Numbered from the stretch's first letter, positions 15,357-22,964 are shown. The stretch: 33,933 bases of DNA from Dehalococcoidia bacterium (GCA_030605045.1 JAUWBK010000001.1:1-33933); one strand, 5' to 3'. Numbers and translations are program-made. The notes: a model not told the origin generated them from the letters alone.

Positions 15357-16379
15357 ATGGCAAGGCAATTCAAGGTAATGCGGGTGGAAAGAAGGTTCCA
15401 GGTTCCACTTTCGTTTGCCACTATGGAGGTGGAGGCCGAGGAGCTGGCCATGGTGAATGCTGAGTTAGTGGAAGTTGTATGCGCCACCGAGGACGAGATA
15501 ATTAAAGCAGCTAAGGATGCCGATGCCTTACTGGTAATATTCGCTCCAATGACACGCCGGGTTTTAGAGGCATTGCCCAAATTGAAGGTAATCGTCCGCT
15601 ATGGCATAGGTTATGATAATGTTGATGTTGACGCCGCTACCGATAACGGCGTTCTTCTGGTTAATATCCCTGATTTCTGCCTGGAGGAGGTCGCCAACCA
15701 TACTATCGCCCTGCTGCTTGCCTTGAGCGGGGAACTGTTTTCAATAAATGAAGGCATGAAGCAAGGCCGCTGGGCTGAGTCTCAACTAATTCGGGCAACG
15801 ATTGGGGCACCTTATGAGCAAACCCTGGGGCTGATAGGTTGCGGCAAGATTGGGCGCATGACGGCTAAAAAGGCACAGTGCTTTGGTTTCAGGATACTGG
15901 GCTATGACCCTTATGTCGATAAATCACTGGCCAAGGAGCATGGCATAACCCTGGTGGGTTTGCCTGAGCTACTTAAAGAGTCGGACTTTGTTTCTGTGCA
16001 CACTCTCTTAAACAAGGAAACCTGGCACCTAATCGGGGAAAAAGAATTCAAACAAATGAAACCCACCGCTTATTTTATCAACACGTCGCGAGGTGCCGTA
16101 GTCGATGAGGCGGCGCTGATTAAGGCACTGCAGGAAAAATGGATCGCTGGCGCCGGGCTGGATGTCTTCGAACAGGAACCTGTTGCTCCAGATAATCCGT
16201 TACTCAAGATGGACAATGTTATAGTCAGTCCCCACTGCTGTAGTCATACGGTTGCCTCTATTAAGCGGCTAAAGACAAGCGTGGGGCAGGAGGCAGCTAG
16301 AGTGCTCATTGGAAGATGGCCTAAGAATGTGGTCAATAAAACAGTAAAACCTAAAATTAATTTAGTCAAGGAGGAATAA
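15357..16379 (+). CDS. D-isomer-specific 2-hydroxyacid dehydrogenase (SerA-like), copy 1
   Basis: 340 residues. NAD-binding Gly161-x-Gly163-x2-Gly166 and Asp184 (the acidic residue that selects NAD over NADP) are present, as are catalytic Arg245 (NTSRG), Glu274 (EQEP) and His293 (SPHCCSHT). The enzyme interconverts 2-keto acids and D-2-hydroxy acids with NAD(H). It lacks the ACT/regulatory domain of true 3-phosphoglycerate dehydrogenases, so a catabolic role is likelier. Start ATG 15357 follows AAGGAGGG by 8 bases. The next gene begins one base after this stop. Confidence 0.9.
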   Translation: MARQFKVMRVERRFQVPLSFATMEVEAEELAMVNAELVEVVCATEDEIIKAAKDADALLVIFAPMTRRVLEALPKLKVIVRYGIGYDNVDVDAATDNGVLLVNIPDFCLEEVANHTIALLLALSGELFSINEGMKQGRWAESQLIRATIGAPYEQTLGLIGCGKIGRMTAKKAQCFGFRILGYDPYVDKSLAKEHGITLVGLPELLKESDFVSVHTLLNKETWHLIGEKEFKQMKPTAYFINTSRGAVVDEAALIKALQEKWIAGAGLDVFEQEPVAPDNPLLKMDNVIVSPHCCSHTVASIKRLKTSVGQEAARVLIGRWPKNVVNKTVKPKINLVKEE

Positions 16380-16380
16380 T

Positions 16381-17427
16381 ATGAGCTGGAAAGCCAGAGT
16401 TGGATTTACCAGGGACTACTTGGATAAAGAGGGGAATTTTGTTATACCCGGTCCGGGGTTAAAGTTACTGGAGGAGATGCCTAATACGGAACACGAGATA
16501 TTTCCAGAGATTGTACCAGAGGCCACCCCGCAACTTATCGAGGGTTTCGATATAGTCATTACCCGTACTTTTACCAGATGGACAGAAAAGAGTTTCATCG
16601 GTAACAATCAGCTCCTTTCCCTCCATCGCAATGGCGTGGGTTACGACCGGATTGATGTTCCTGCTCTGACCAATGCCGGAGTGATGTTGTGTATTACCCC
16701 GGCCGCGGTTCGTCGCCCGGTGGCCGTCGCCATCATGACCTTTATTCTTGCCTTAAGCACGCGACTCCTCACCAAGCACCAATTGACTCGTGAGGGACAG
16801 TGGAGTGAAGTAACTAAACACCATGGTTACGGCTTAATTGGGAAGACATTGGGGTCGATAGGTGTTGGTAATATCGGTCATGAGATGTTTATGCTGGCCA
16901 AGCCCTTTGGCATGAGGCACATTGCCTATGACCCCTATATAACTCAAGAAGCCGTAGACGATGTTGAGGTGAAGATGGTGGACATGGATACCGTGCTGAC
17001 CGAATCAGACTTCCTCAGTATTAGCTGCCCGTTGAACGAAACTACTCGTCATTTGATTGGCGAAAAAGAACTGCGTAAGATGAAGCAAACAGCCTTCCTG
17101 ATAAATACGGCACGTGGGCCGATTGTTGATGAAGCGGTACTGACCAAGGCTCTCAAAGAAGGGTGGATCCGAGGGGCAGGAATAGACGTCTTTGAGCAAG
17201 AGCCGACGCCACCGGATAACCCTCTACTTAAACTGGACAATGTCATCGTCACCGCCCACGCTATGACGTTTACGGATGAATTTCTGACCAGTGTGTGGGA
17301 AATAATTGCTAAGCAGGTATCTCAGATTATGCACGGAGAAGTTCCAGAGGGACTGGTCAACCGGGAAGTTTGGGATAAGCCGGAATTTCAAGCTAAGCTG
17401 AAGAAATTTCAAGAAGCGATTAAGTGA
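16381..17427 (+). CDS. D-isomer-specific 2-hydroxyacid dehydrogenase, copy 2
   Basis: 348 residues. Catalytic Arg245 (NTARG), Glu274 (EQEP) and His293 (TAHAMTFT) stand at exactly the same residue numbers as in the neighbouring copy. The nucleotide motif GVGNIG and Asp184 are also conserved. The substrate-binding half is clearly different (LHRNGVGYDR instead of VRYGIGYDN, and RRPVAVAIM instead of EEVANHTIA). Its ribosome site GGAGG lies inside the end of copy 1, with a 1-bp gap, so the two are co-translated. They are probably an ancient tandem duplicate with different substrate, or a heteromeric pair. Confidence 0.9.
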   Translation: MSWKARVGFTRDYLDKEGNFVIPGPGLKLLEEMPNTEHEIFPEIVPEATPQLIEGFDIVITRTFTRWTEKSFIGNNQLLSLHRNGVGYDRIDVPALTNAGVMLCITPAAVRRPVAVAIMTFILALSTRLLTKHQLTREGQWSEVTKHHGYGLIGKTLGSIGVGNIGHEMFMLAKPFGMRHIAYDPYITQEAVDDVEVKMVDMDTVLTESDFLSISCPLNETTRHLIGEKELRKMKQTAFLINTARGPIVDEAVLTKALKEGWIRGAGIDVFEQEPTPPDNPLLKLDNVIVTAHAMTFTDEFLTSVWEIIAKQVSQIMHGEVPEGLVNREVWDKPEFQAKLKKFQEAIK

Positions 17428-17461
17428 ATTAACCGGGACAGGGAGAAGGAAGGAGACTGAA

Positions 17462-18235
17462 TTGAAGAAGAACCGGGTGAAAGAATTATGGCGCGAAGGG
17501 AAAGCAGCCATAGGAACCTGGCTCGTGCTGGGTAGTCCGATTACCGCCGAGATTATCGCCCACATGGGCTTCGACTGGGTAGTGGTTGATACTGAGCACG
17601 GGTCTATTGATATCGGAACCACGCAGTCCATCATCCAGGCCATTTCAGCCACCGATACCGTGCCCATCGTGAGGGTGCCTTGGAACGACCCGATGCTGAT
17701 CAAGCGTGCTCTAGACGCTGGTGCCTACGGTCTGGTGATTCCGATGGTAAATAGCCGGGAAGAAGCGATTAGAGCAGTGCGAGCCTCGAGATATCCACCA
17801 ACAGGAATCAGGAGCTACGGCGGTCCCCGAGCCCGACTCTATGGTGGACTTGATTACTTTGAGCATGCCAATGAGGAAATAGCGCTCATTGTGCAAATAG
17901 AGCATATTGATGCAGTAAATCGCGTTGATGAAATCCTTTCCGTGGAGGGTGTTGACGGCTTCTTTATTGGACCGTCTGACCTGGCTATATCGATGGGTCT
18001 TAAACCGGGAATGGACCAGACTGACCCCAGGCACGTGGAAGCGGTGAGCAAGGTTCTAGCCTCAGGAAAGAAACATGGCGTCCCGGGAGGAATACACGTC
18101 GGCAGCCCCGAGGCGGTTAATGAGCGCCTTGCCCAGGGATTCCAATTTATCGCCCTGGCTAGCGATGAACGTTTCTTAAGGAGTGCGGCTTCAGCCGCTT
18201 TCAGCAAAGTCAGCAAAGAGAGGAAAGTTGCTTAA
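17462..18235 (+). CDS. HpcH/HpaI-family class II aldolase
   Basis: 257 residues from a TTG start at 17462 with GGAG six bases in front; no suitable ATG lies upstream in frame. Active-site residues are His46 (DTEHGSID), Arg71, and metal ligands Glu147 (QIEH) and Asp173 (GPSDLA). Family members (4-hydroxy-2-oxoheptanedioate, 2-keto-3-deoxy-L-rhamnonate and 5-keto-4-deoxy-glucarate aldolases) split 2-keto-3-deoxy acids into pyruvate and an aldehyde. This is the logical next step after the dehydratases at 11869-13361 and 14123-15274. The gene is probably in one operon with the two dehydrogenases upstream (34-bp gap). Confidence 0.9.
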   Translation: MKKNRVKELWREGKAAIGTWLVLGSPITAEIIAHMGFDWVVVDTEHGSIDIGTTQSIIQAISATDTVPIVRVPWNDPMLIKRALDAGAYGLVIPMVNSREEAIRAVRASRYPPTGIRSYGGPRARLYGGLDYFEHANEEIALIVQIEHIDAVNRVDEILSVEGVDGFFIGPSDLAISMGLKPGMDQTDPRHVEAVSKVLASGKKHGVPGGIHVGSPEAVNERLAQGFQFIALASDERFLRSAASAAFSKVSKERKVA

Positions 18236-18328
18236 ATTCCTACTCAGCTACTTGGATAACACAAGAGCTTCAATAGAGTCATGAAGCCCGGTTTGTCATA
18301 ATCTTAAAAAATAACAATGGGGGAAAAA

Positions 18329-19681
18329 ATGGTTAGTAAAAGGACTGAAGAGCTTCTTGAGTTGGACCGTAAGTATCTAATACATGGGTTTTCGGTGGTT
18401 GGAGAAAAAGAGGTAGGGCCGATTATTGAGAGAGCGGACGGGGTCAGGTGTTGGGACACCGAGGGTAATGCCTATTTTGACGCGGCTTCACAGCAAACCA
18501 GTAATACTTTGGGTCACGGACAGAAAGACATCATTGATGCCATCTGTGAGCAAGTGAAGACATTGCAGTTCGCCCATCTTCTGGGGAGACAATCCAATGT
18601 CCCGATTATTGAGTATGCCCGGGATTTGGCTCAGGTAGTGCCACCGGAATTAGGCCATTTTTACTTCACCAGTGGTGGTTCGGAAGCGGTGGAGACGGCA
18701 TTTAAGATAGCTCGCTTATACTGGTCGAAACAAGGTAAGGGCAAGTATAAAATTATTAGCATTCAAGATTCCTATCATGGTGCGGGTATGGGCTCGGCGG
18801 CGGCAACCAGAGCGGGAAGTGGGGTGTTTTGGACCGGTTATGCGCCGCTGGCCTCTGGCTTCGTCCAAGCACCGTACTTCTATTGCAATCGGTGCCCCTT
18901 TCATCTGGAATATCCGGCTTGTAATACTCTCTGTGCCCGCTACGTTGAAGAGATTATTAAAAAAGAGGGAGCGGATAGCGTCGCTGCCTATATTGTTGAG
19001 CCCGTGATGGGTGCGGCCGGCAATATCGCACCGCCACCGGAGTACTTCCCAATCGTGAGGCAGATATGCACTGATTACGATGTGTTCCTCATCGGCGATG
19101 AGGTTCAGACTGGTTTCGGGAGAACCGGCCGGATGTGGGCTCAAGAGCACTGGAATGTTAAATGGGATATGATGACGGTAGCTAAGGCGATTGATGCTTG
19201 TTATCTGCCTTTTGGCGCCACGCTGATTAGTGACCGGATTTATGAAGGTTTGCAGGGTTCAATGCTGTGGCATGGCTGGACTCAGCACGGTAACCCTATC
19301 TGTGCGGCAGCGGCGAAGGCAGCCCTGAAGTTAATCATTAGAGACAAGTTGGTTCAGAATGGAGATATGGTAGGTAACTATGTTCTGGAGCGTCTCAACG
19401 GTAAGTTTAAAGCCCTTCCCAATGTCAGTGATATCGGCGGCAAGGGTTTAATGCTTGGCCTAGAGTTGGTCAGAGACAAAGCGACCAAGACTCCATTTGA
19501 TGCGGCTACGATGAGTAAATGGCAGCGGGAGGTGCTACAAAAAGGCTTGTATGTCCGGATGGCTTTAGCTAAAGACTATACCCGGGTACGCTTTAACCCG
19601 CCAATAATCACCACCAGGGAAGAAGCGGACGAAATGCTTGACATACTGTATGCTGCTATCACTGAGCTTAAATCGAGATAA
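18329..19681 (+). CDS. class III PLP-dependent aminotransferase
   Basis: 450 residues. PLP contacts are Gly-Ser-Glu (GGSEA, 116-120), Tyr149-His150 (SYHG), Asp257 (GDEVQTGFGRTG) and Schiff-base Lys286 (TVAKAID). A Cys-containing insert (CNRCPFHLEYPACNTLC, 186-202) is typical of one subgroup of this family and could bind metal. The enzyme moves an omega- or side-chain amino group to 2-oxoglutarate or pyruvate, as in 4-aminobutyrate or 2,2-dialkylglycine aminotransferases; substrate not decidable. Start taken at ATG 18329 with GGGGG ahead; ATG 18317, four codons upstream, is possible. It is last in the plus-strand catabolic run. Confidence 0.88.
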   Translation: MVSKRTEELLELDRKYLIHGFSVVGEKEVGPIIERADGVRCWDTEGNAYFDAASQQTSNTLGHGQKDIIDAICEQVKTLQFAHLLGRQSNVPIIEYARDLAQVVPPELGHFYFTSGGSEAVETAFKIARLYWSKQGKGKYKIISIQDSYHGAGMGSAAATRAGSGVFWTGYAPLASGFVQAPYFYCNRCPFHLEYPACNTLCARYVEEIIKKEGADSVAAYIVEPVMGAAGNIAPPPEYFPIVRQICTDYDVFLIGDEVQTGFGRTGRMWAQEHWNVKWDMMTVAKAIDACYLPFGATLISDRIYEGLQGSMLWHGWTQHGNPICAAAAKAALKLIIRDKLVQNGDMVGNYVLERLNGKFKALPNVSDIGGKGLMLGLELVRDKATKTPFDAATMSKWQREVLQKGLYVRMALAKDYTRVRFNPPIITTREEADEMLDILYAAITELKSR

Positions 19682-19763
19682 TCGGCTGGGCTCATGTCCA
19701 GGCTCATTGGCAGGTAACATGTTCCGTCGGTTTGTATTCTCGCTTGAGAAAATGACTGGTGGG

Positions 19764-19807
19764 TTTTAACGAAGTTGTAATGAGCGTGTAACGATATCTT
19801 AACCTTT
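19764..19807 (+). promoter_or_regulatory. operator array A: four 11-bp direct repeats
   Basis: Four consecutive 11-mers in exact register: TTTTAACGAAG, TTGTAATGAGC, GTGTAACGATA and TCTTAACCTTT. The shared core is T-N-N-TAAC (TAAT once). They end 15 bp upstream of the -35 at 19823, a position suited to an activator. The same core and spacing recur at 22894-22964 and 26097-26140. Direct repeats at 11-bp spacing are the classic target of OmpR/PhoB-type regulators, and one such regulator is encoded at 25383-26066. Confidence 0.7.
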
Positions 19808-19822
19808 TGGGCTTTTTTTTAA

Positions 19823-19851
19823 TTGACAGGATGGTATCGAAAGGTTAGAAT
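19823..19851 (+). promoter_or_regulatory. sigma-70 promoter for the secreted protein gene
   Basis: TTGACA (19823-19828) and TAGAAT (19846-19851) are separated by 17 bp, directly downstream of operator array A and 44 bp before ATG 19896. Confidence 0.7.
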
Positions 19852-19895
19852 TTAAGCATAATCATCCTAAATAGGTAAATTAGGAGGTGGAAAAA

Positions 19896-20372
19896 ATGAA
19901 AGCAAAATATATTTTATCTGGTTTACTAATGGTGGCACTGGTTATCGGTGGTATGGGATATGATGTAGCTGCTAAGGCGGGAGACAAGATAACTGGTGGT
20001 GGTACGTTTACGTGTTATAGTGGGAACCTAGATTATAATGACCACATTATGTCATTCGGGTTCAATGCCAAAGATTTGGGGGCTGGCAAAGGAAAAGGAC
20101 AATTTACACTTATTGACCATACTGCAAAAACAAAGATATTCGGTACTATTTCTGGATACAGTGCTAGCTTATTCTCGGTAAGTTTAGAAGGGATGTGCTC
20201 GATAGACGGAGTGGAAACAAGCTTTCGTGCTAGAGTAAAGGACAAAGGCGAGGGAAAACCCTCCAATAAATTGGATGTAATAGAAATTTGGTTTGGTGGT
20301 AATACTGGGAGGCCCGACATTTATGGTCAGATAGGTGGTGAGGAAGGAAAAGGTAACATACAGAGGCACTAA
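19896..20372 (+). CDS. secreted post-COAP-1-like protein
   Basis: 158 residues. A signal peptide is clear: Lys2/Lys4, hydrophobic core about 6-20, and an A-x-A site at 26-28. The mature part begins near GDKITGGGTF, runs through FGFNAKD, GKGQFTLIDH and an ending GGEEGKGNIQRH. This is the pattern I know from the post-COAP-1 repeat family, a beta-sandwich-like secreted domain. Cys40 and Cys101 could form a disulfide. Function of the family is unknown; extracellular or wall-associated location is expected. ATG 19896 is preferred, behind TAGGAGGTGG; a GTG at 19887 is inside that ribosome site. It is monocistronic, with its own promoter, operator array and terminator. Confidence 0.75.
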   Translation: MKAKYILSGLLMVALVIGGMGYDVAAKAGDKITGGGTFTCYSGNLDYNDHIMSFGFNAKDLGAGKGKGQFTLIDHTAKTKIFGTISGYSASLFSVSLEGMCSIDGVETSFRARVKDKGEGKPSNKLDVIEIWFGGNTGRPDIYGQIGGEEGKGNIQRH

Positions 20373-20427
20373 TAATAGCAAGAAAGAGATAATTGCAAAC
20401 ATTGGTTCAGTCCAGTAGAAACTGGTA

Positions 20428-20464
20428 AAAAGGTAGCCCGAAGTCAAACTTCGGGCTACCTTTT
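20428..20464. terminator. strong bidirectional intrinsic terminator
   Basis: The stem AGGTAGCCCGAAGT / ACTTCGGGCTACCT with a 3-base loop is extended by A-T pairs on each side (17 bp in all) and flanked by A and T runs. It ends the secreted-protein transcript and, on the minus strand, the pseudopilin operon. Confidence 0.9.
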
Positions 20465-20572
20465 ACTTTTACTGTATTTAAATTTCTTACATCTATCTAT
20501 TTGATTAGTTTTAAAAAATCTGGCCAATACTTTGAGGTATTTCATACGTATATGATTGCTTTAAAAAATTCA

Positions 20573-21706
20573 TCAATCATAGCTGTAGGTGAGAGGGTAT
20601 AGTTCGCTGCCCGGCAAGTCCGCTCGGCCATGCAGTTTTTCAGAATACCATATGTAACTATTATCCACGAGAACCTGGAAACCACCGGCAGCACCATATA
20701 ACTCCAGGTTAGTTAATGCAACGGTACCATTAGGTGCATATAGGACTGCGTCTACAACAGGCCCTTCTAACGTAATATTGCTGGAAAGTGACGTGATAAC
20801 GGGAATAGCTTCCGAACCATAACCCCCTCCAAATATCTCGACCTCTCCCTCGCAGATAATATGCTCATAACCCTCAATATGACCATTGTTGACTTGAACG
20901 TAGCCGAGAACGTATAGAGGACCTTCCAGTACCACCGTCGTCCAAGCATCTACTATCAGGTTTCCGGTAATGTATAGAGGTCCCACATTATAAGTATCCC
21001 CACCACTATATTGTAGGTCACCATTGTGGGTGCCGCCTTCTTTAGCGATGGTCTCATACAGTTCGGCGTTGGTGATAGGAAATGTCAAGTTAGCGCTGTA
21101 TTCAAAAACCTCGCCATTAACGTATTCTTGGCCACTAATCGTGCTTACAGCGGTAGCATCACCATTAACCGCGGTTTGACCTTTCTTGGGTCCTGCAATA
21201 TCTATAGTATTATTGGAATGTATATCTCCATCGCCCGAATCAGGGAATGAATCCACTACTGAATTGTAAATGCTAAGAGAATCTTTTGCAGCCAGAGCGA
21301 AGGCAAAGGCACCATGACTGAGGTTCACAATTGCTATAATCCTTGTCCGGCCACAGCCGCCACCACTGGCCGTGGAGTTAACACTAAAGATACCTCCACC
21401 CTGATATATAGCAGTTACATTTACGGTTCGGCCGTTGAGCTCAAAACTTTCCTCTAACGGCGTTTCTACATAAGTGCCTGAGTCCCCATATATCTTAGCC
21501 GTGGCATAGACCAGGCCGGCATCTGCGGAATAACTATTCAAGGTTTGACACTCAATTGACTGGTGATAGCCAAGGTTGGTAAATGAGCTCCGTAACAATG
21601 GAATTACCAGCAAACTGCCTACGGCCAGTAACATTAGGGCCATTATCAGGACTTGTCCAGATTCCCGGTTCTTGAACAACTTCATCTTTAGCTTCCCTGT
21701 CCTCAC
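20573..21706 (-). CDS. GspK/PilX-like pseudopilin with C-terminal beta-rich passenger
   Basis: 377 residues. The N-terminus has a type-IV-pilin-like leader ending ESG17 followed by a hydrophobic helix (18-38). Glu at +5 is absent, as in GspK and PilX-type minor pilins. Residues about 215-350 are rich in repeated G-x-L-x-V-x-G segments (GPLYITGNLIV, GPLYVLGYVQV) suggesting a beta-helix. The large size and missing Glu5 fit a GspK-like tip subunit that caps a pseudopilus. Start taken at GTG 21706, overlapping the upstream stop (GTGA) with GGAG seven bases ahead; ATG 21685 is an alternative. It is the last gene of the three-gene operon. Confidence 0.7.
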   Translation of the reverse strand: MRTGKLKMKLFKNRESGQVLIMALMLLAVGSLLVIPLLRSSFTNLGYHQSIECQTLNSYSADAGLVYATAKIYGDSGTYVETPLEESFELNGRTVNVTAIYQGGGIFSVNSTASGGGCGRTRIIAIVNLSHGAFAFALAAKDSLSIYNSVVDSFPDSGDGDIHSNNTIDIAGPKKGQTAVNGDATAVSTISGQEYVNGEVFEYSANLTFPITNAELYETIAKEGGTHNGDLQYSGGDTYNVGPLYITGNLIVDAWTTVVLEGPLYVLGYVQVNNGHIEGYEHIICEGEVEIFGGGYGSEAIPVITSLSSNITLEGPVVDAVLYAPNGTVALTNLELYGAAGGFQVLVDNSYIWYSEKLHGRADLPGSELYPLTYSYD

Positions 21707-22227
21707 TCTTCTGCTCCTGTCCCGATCCTTTGACTAATTTCGTAAATCCTGGTTAACCCGCCTTTGTCTTTCACCGCTCTTACCGTTAGCTGATAGAGAT
21801 TGATAGTGGCATTCAGCGTATTAAATGTCGTATTGTCAGTATCTATGTAATCGGCAATTAATGTCTCTGAGACCAAAGTCTGTGAAGAGTCATATACCTT
21901 ACGCTTTAGCCTGGTGCCATTAAATGTATAATTGACACTGTAATCATTGTTCTCGTCCATATCAATCGGGACGCTAAGAGATAGTGGGAAACCGTTAGGG
22001 TCACCAGCCGTGATATTCCTTGCCGTCTGAACATCACGAGAAATCCAGTGTCCCGCGTTCTGTACCTGGGGCAAGACAGTATTTTGCTCGGCAGCTTGTC
22101 CGTGATTCAGCAACAATGTTGTCGTGGCAGTTGCAATTGCAACGACAACAAGGGCCATTATCCCTATCCCAATTACTGCCTCGAGTAAGGTAAATCCTTT
22201 TTCAGTCATTTTCACCATTTTAATCAT
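21703..22227 (-). CDS. GspJ/PilW-like pseudopilin
   Basis: 174 residues with a class-III prepilin signal: MTEKG11|FTLLEAVIGI, Glu16 being the conserved +5 residue, and a hydrophobic helix to about 35. The globular part follows, with QNAGHWISRDVQTARNI near 55-73, a segment common in GspJ/PilW proteins. It is exported, cleaved and methylated by a prepilin peptidase and sits at the pseudopilus tip in the GspI-J-K model. It overlaps the upstream gene by 8 bp. No ribosome site is evident; translation is probably coupled. ATG 22218 and 22209 are other possible starts. Confidence 0.8.
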   Translation of the reverse strand: MIKMVKMTEKGFTLLEAVIGIGIMALVVVAIATATTTLLLNHGQAAEQNTVLPQVQNAGHWISRDVQTARNITAGDPNGFPLSLSVPIDMDENNDYSVNYTFNGTRLKRKVYDSSQTLVSETLIADYIDTDNTTFNTLNATINLYQLTVRAVKDKGGLTRIYEISQRIGTGAEE

Positions 22228-22660
22228 TCAGTTTATAGAATGTAATAATTAGCTTTCCCTGCTCATTACGTTTAACCGTTACATTTACGCTTTGCAGTTC
22301 AAAACCGGTCTCATTACTGCTAATAACGATTTGCGGGGTATTTATTTCGATAGAATATCCGGCCGACAACAAATCGGCAGGAATATCTATTGGCTCGTAA
22401 CGGTTTGCCGGGTCACCAGGGTTATAATCGGCTACAGCGACATAATCTTGAACTTTAATGTATTCTATTTGTGATTTAGCCAAGCTCTCCGCAGCCACTC
22501 TCTCCTGGCTTACCTCAATGCCTTTAAACGTGGTTGTCATGCCACTCATAAAAGCAGTCGTAACCACTGCCACAATAGCCAGGCCGACTAAAATTTCAAT
22601 AAATGACAATCCTTGTTCACTCTTCATTTGTCTAACTAGCCTTATAAGTTGCATTGCCAT
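22220..22660 (-). CDS. GspI/PilV-like pseudopilin
   Basis: 146 residues. Prepilin leader MKSEQG17|LSFIEILVGLAIV with Glu22 at +5 and a hydrophobic helix to about 40, then a small soluble domain (VSQERVAAESLAKSQIEYIK is the usual alpha-C region of GspI/PilV). It is first gene of the operon, in the order I-J-K known from type II secretion and minor-pilin clusters. No major pilin, ATPase, platform protein or peptidase is in the window, so assembly must use machinery encoded elsewhere. The promoter lies about 200 bp upstream, beyond a structured leader. Confidence 0.8.
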   Translation of the reverse strand: MAMQLIRLVRQMKSEQGLSFIEILVGLAIVAVVTTAFMSGMTTTFKGIEVSQERVAAESLAKSQIEYIKVQDYVAVADYNPGDPANRYEPIDIPADLLSAGYSIEINTPQIVISSNETGFELQSVNVTVKRNEQGKLIITFYKLND

Positions 22661-22857
22661 TGAGTTCCCAGTTTAAAGCTTATTAATCTCAATTAAATAC
22701 TATAGCTATACGTGTAAAAAAGCAACCCTCAAAATGGTGAAAAAAGTATGAAAAATCCGCTTCACTCACCTCTGAGAGCCTCACCACCTCTTGTTGTTTA
22801 GCTGTCTTGGCGCCAACTGCTTACTGGGGTTACTTGCCCCGACCACCAATTCTACCT
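22661..22857 (-). promoter_or_regulatory. long structured 5' leader of the pseudopilin operon
   Basis: About 197 bases lie between the predicted start site and the first ATG. The leader holds a GGGG/CCCC hairpin (22826-22829 with 22837-22840), a 10-bp palindrome TTGGCGCCAA (22807-22816) and, on the minus strand, T-rich runs near 22741-22756 and 22716-22721 that resemble attenuator tails. I could not match it to a known riboswitch consensus, including the c-di-GMP classes. Confidence 0.4.
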
Positions 22858-22863
22858 AGGACT

Positions 22864-22869
22864 ATTATA
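22864..22869 (-). promoter_or_regulatory. -10 element of the pseudopilin operon
   Basis: A perfect TATAAT on the minus strand, 24 bp after the last TTGTAAC repeat of array B. No good -35 is present at 16-18 bp, so the promoter would need an activator bound next to it, as is common for PhoB-type regulation. Confidence 0.55.
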
Positions 22870-22893
22870 CCATTCTAATAGTATGAGCGAGTG

Positions 22894-22964
22894 GTTACAA
22901 TGAGGTTAAGAACAGTCCCGAAATGTTAAGGAAATGTTACAAAGAGGTTACAAGGAAGTTACAA
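22894..22964 (-). promoter_or_regulatory. operator array B: six TTGTAAC-type direct repeats
   Basis: Read on the minus strand from 22964: TTGTAACTTCC, TTGTAACCTCT, TTGTAACATTT and CCTTAACATTT in exact 11-bp register. After a 9-bp gap come TCTTAACCTCA and TTGTAACCACT. The last repeat borders the -35 region of the pseudopilin promoter. Orientation (TTGTAAC on the strand of the controlled gene) is the same as in arrays A and C. The kinase gene begins 190 bp away on the other side and might also be affected. Confidence 0.75.

Noticed and set aside
18267..18287. Hairpin GCTTCA/TGAAGC between the aldolase and the aminotransferase as terminator
   Set aside because: Only a 6-bp stem with a 9-base loop and no T-run; chance level.
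22661..22857. c-di-GMP (GEMM) riboswitch in the pseudopilin leader
   Set aside because: The conserved cores I know for class I and class II were not found on either strand; reported only as an unassigned leader.
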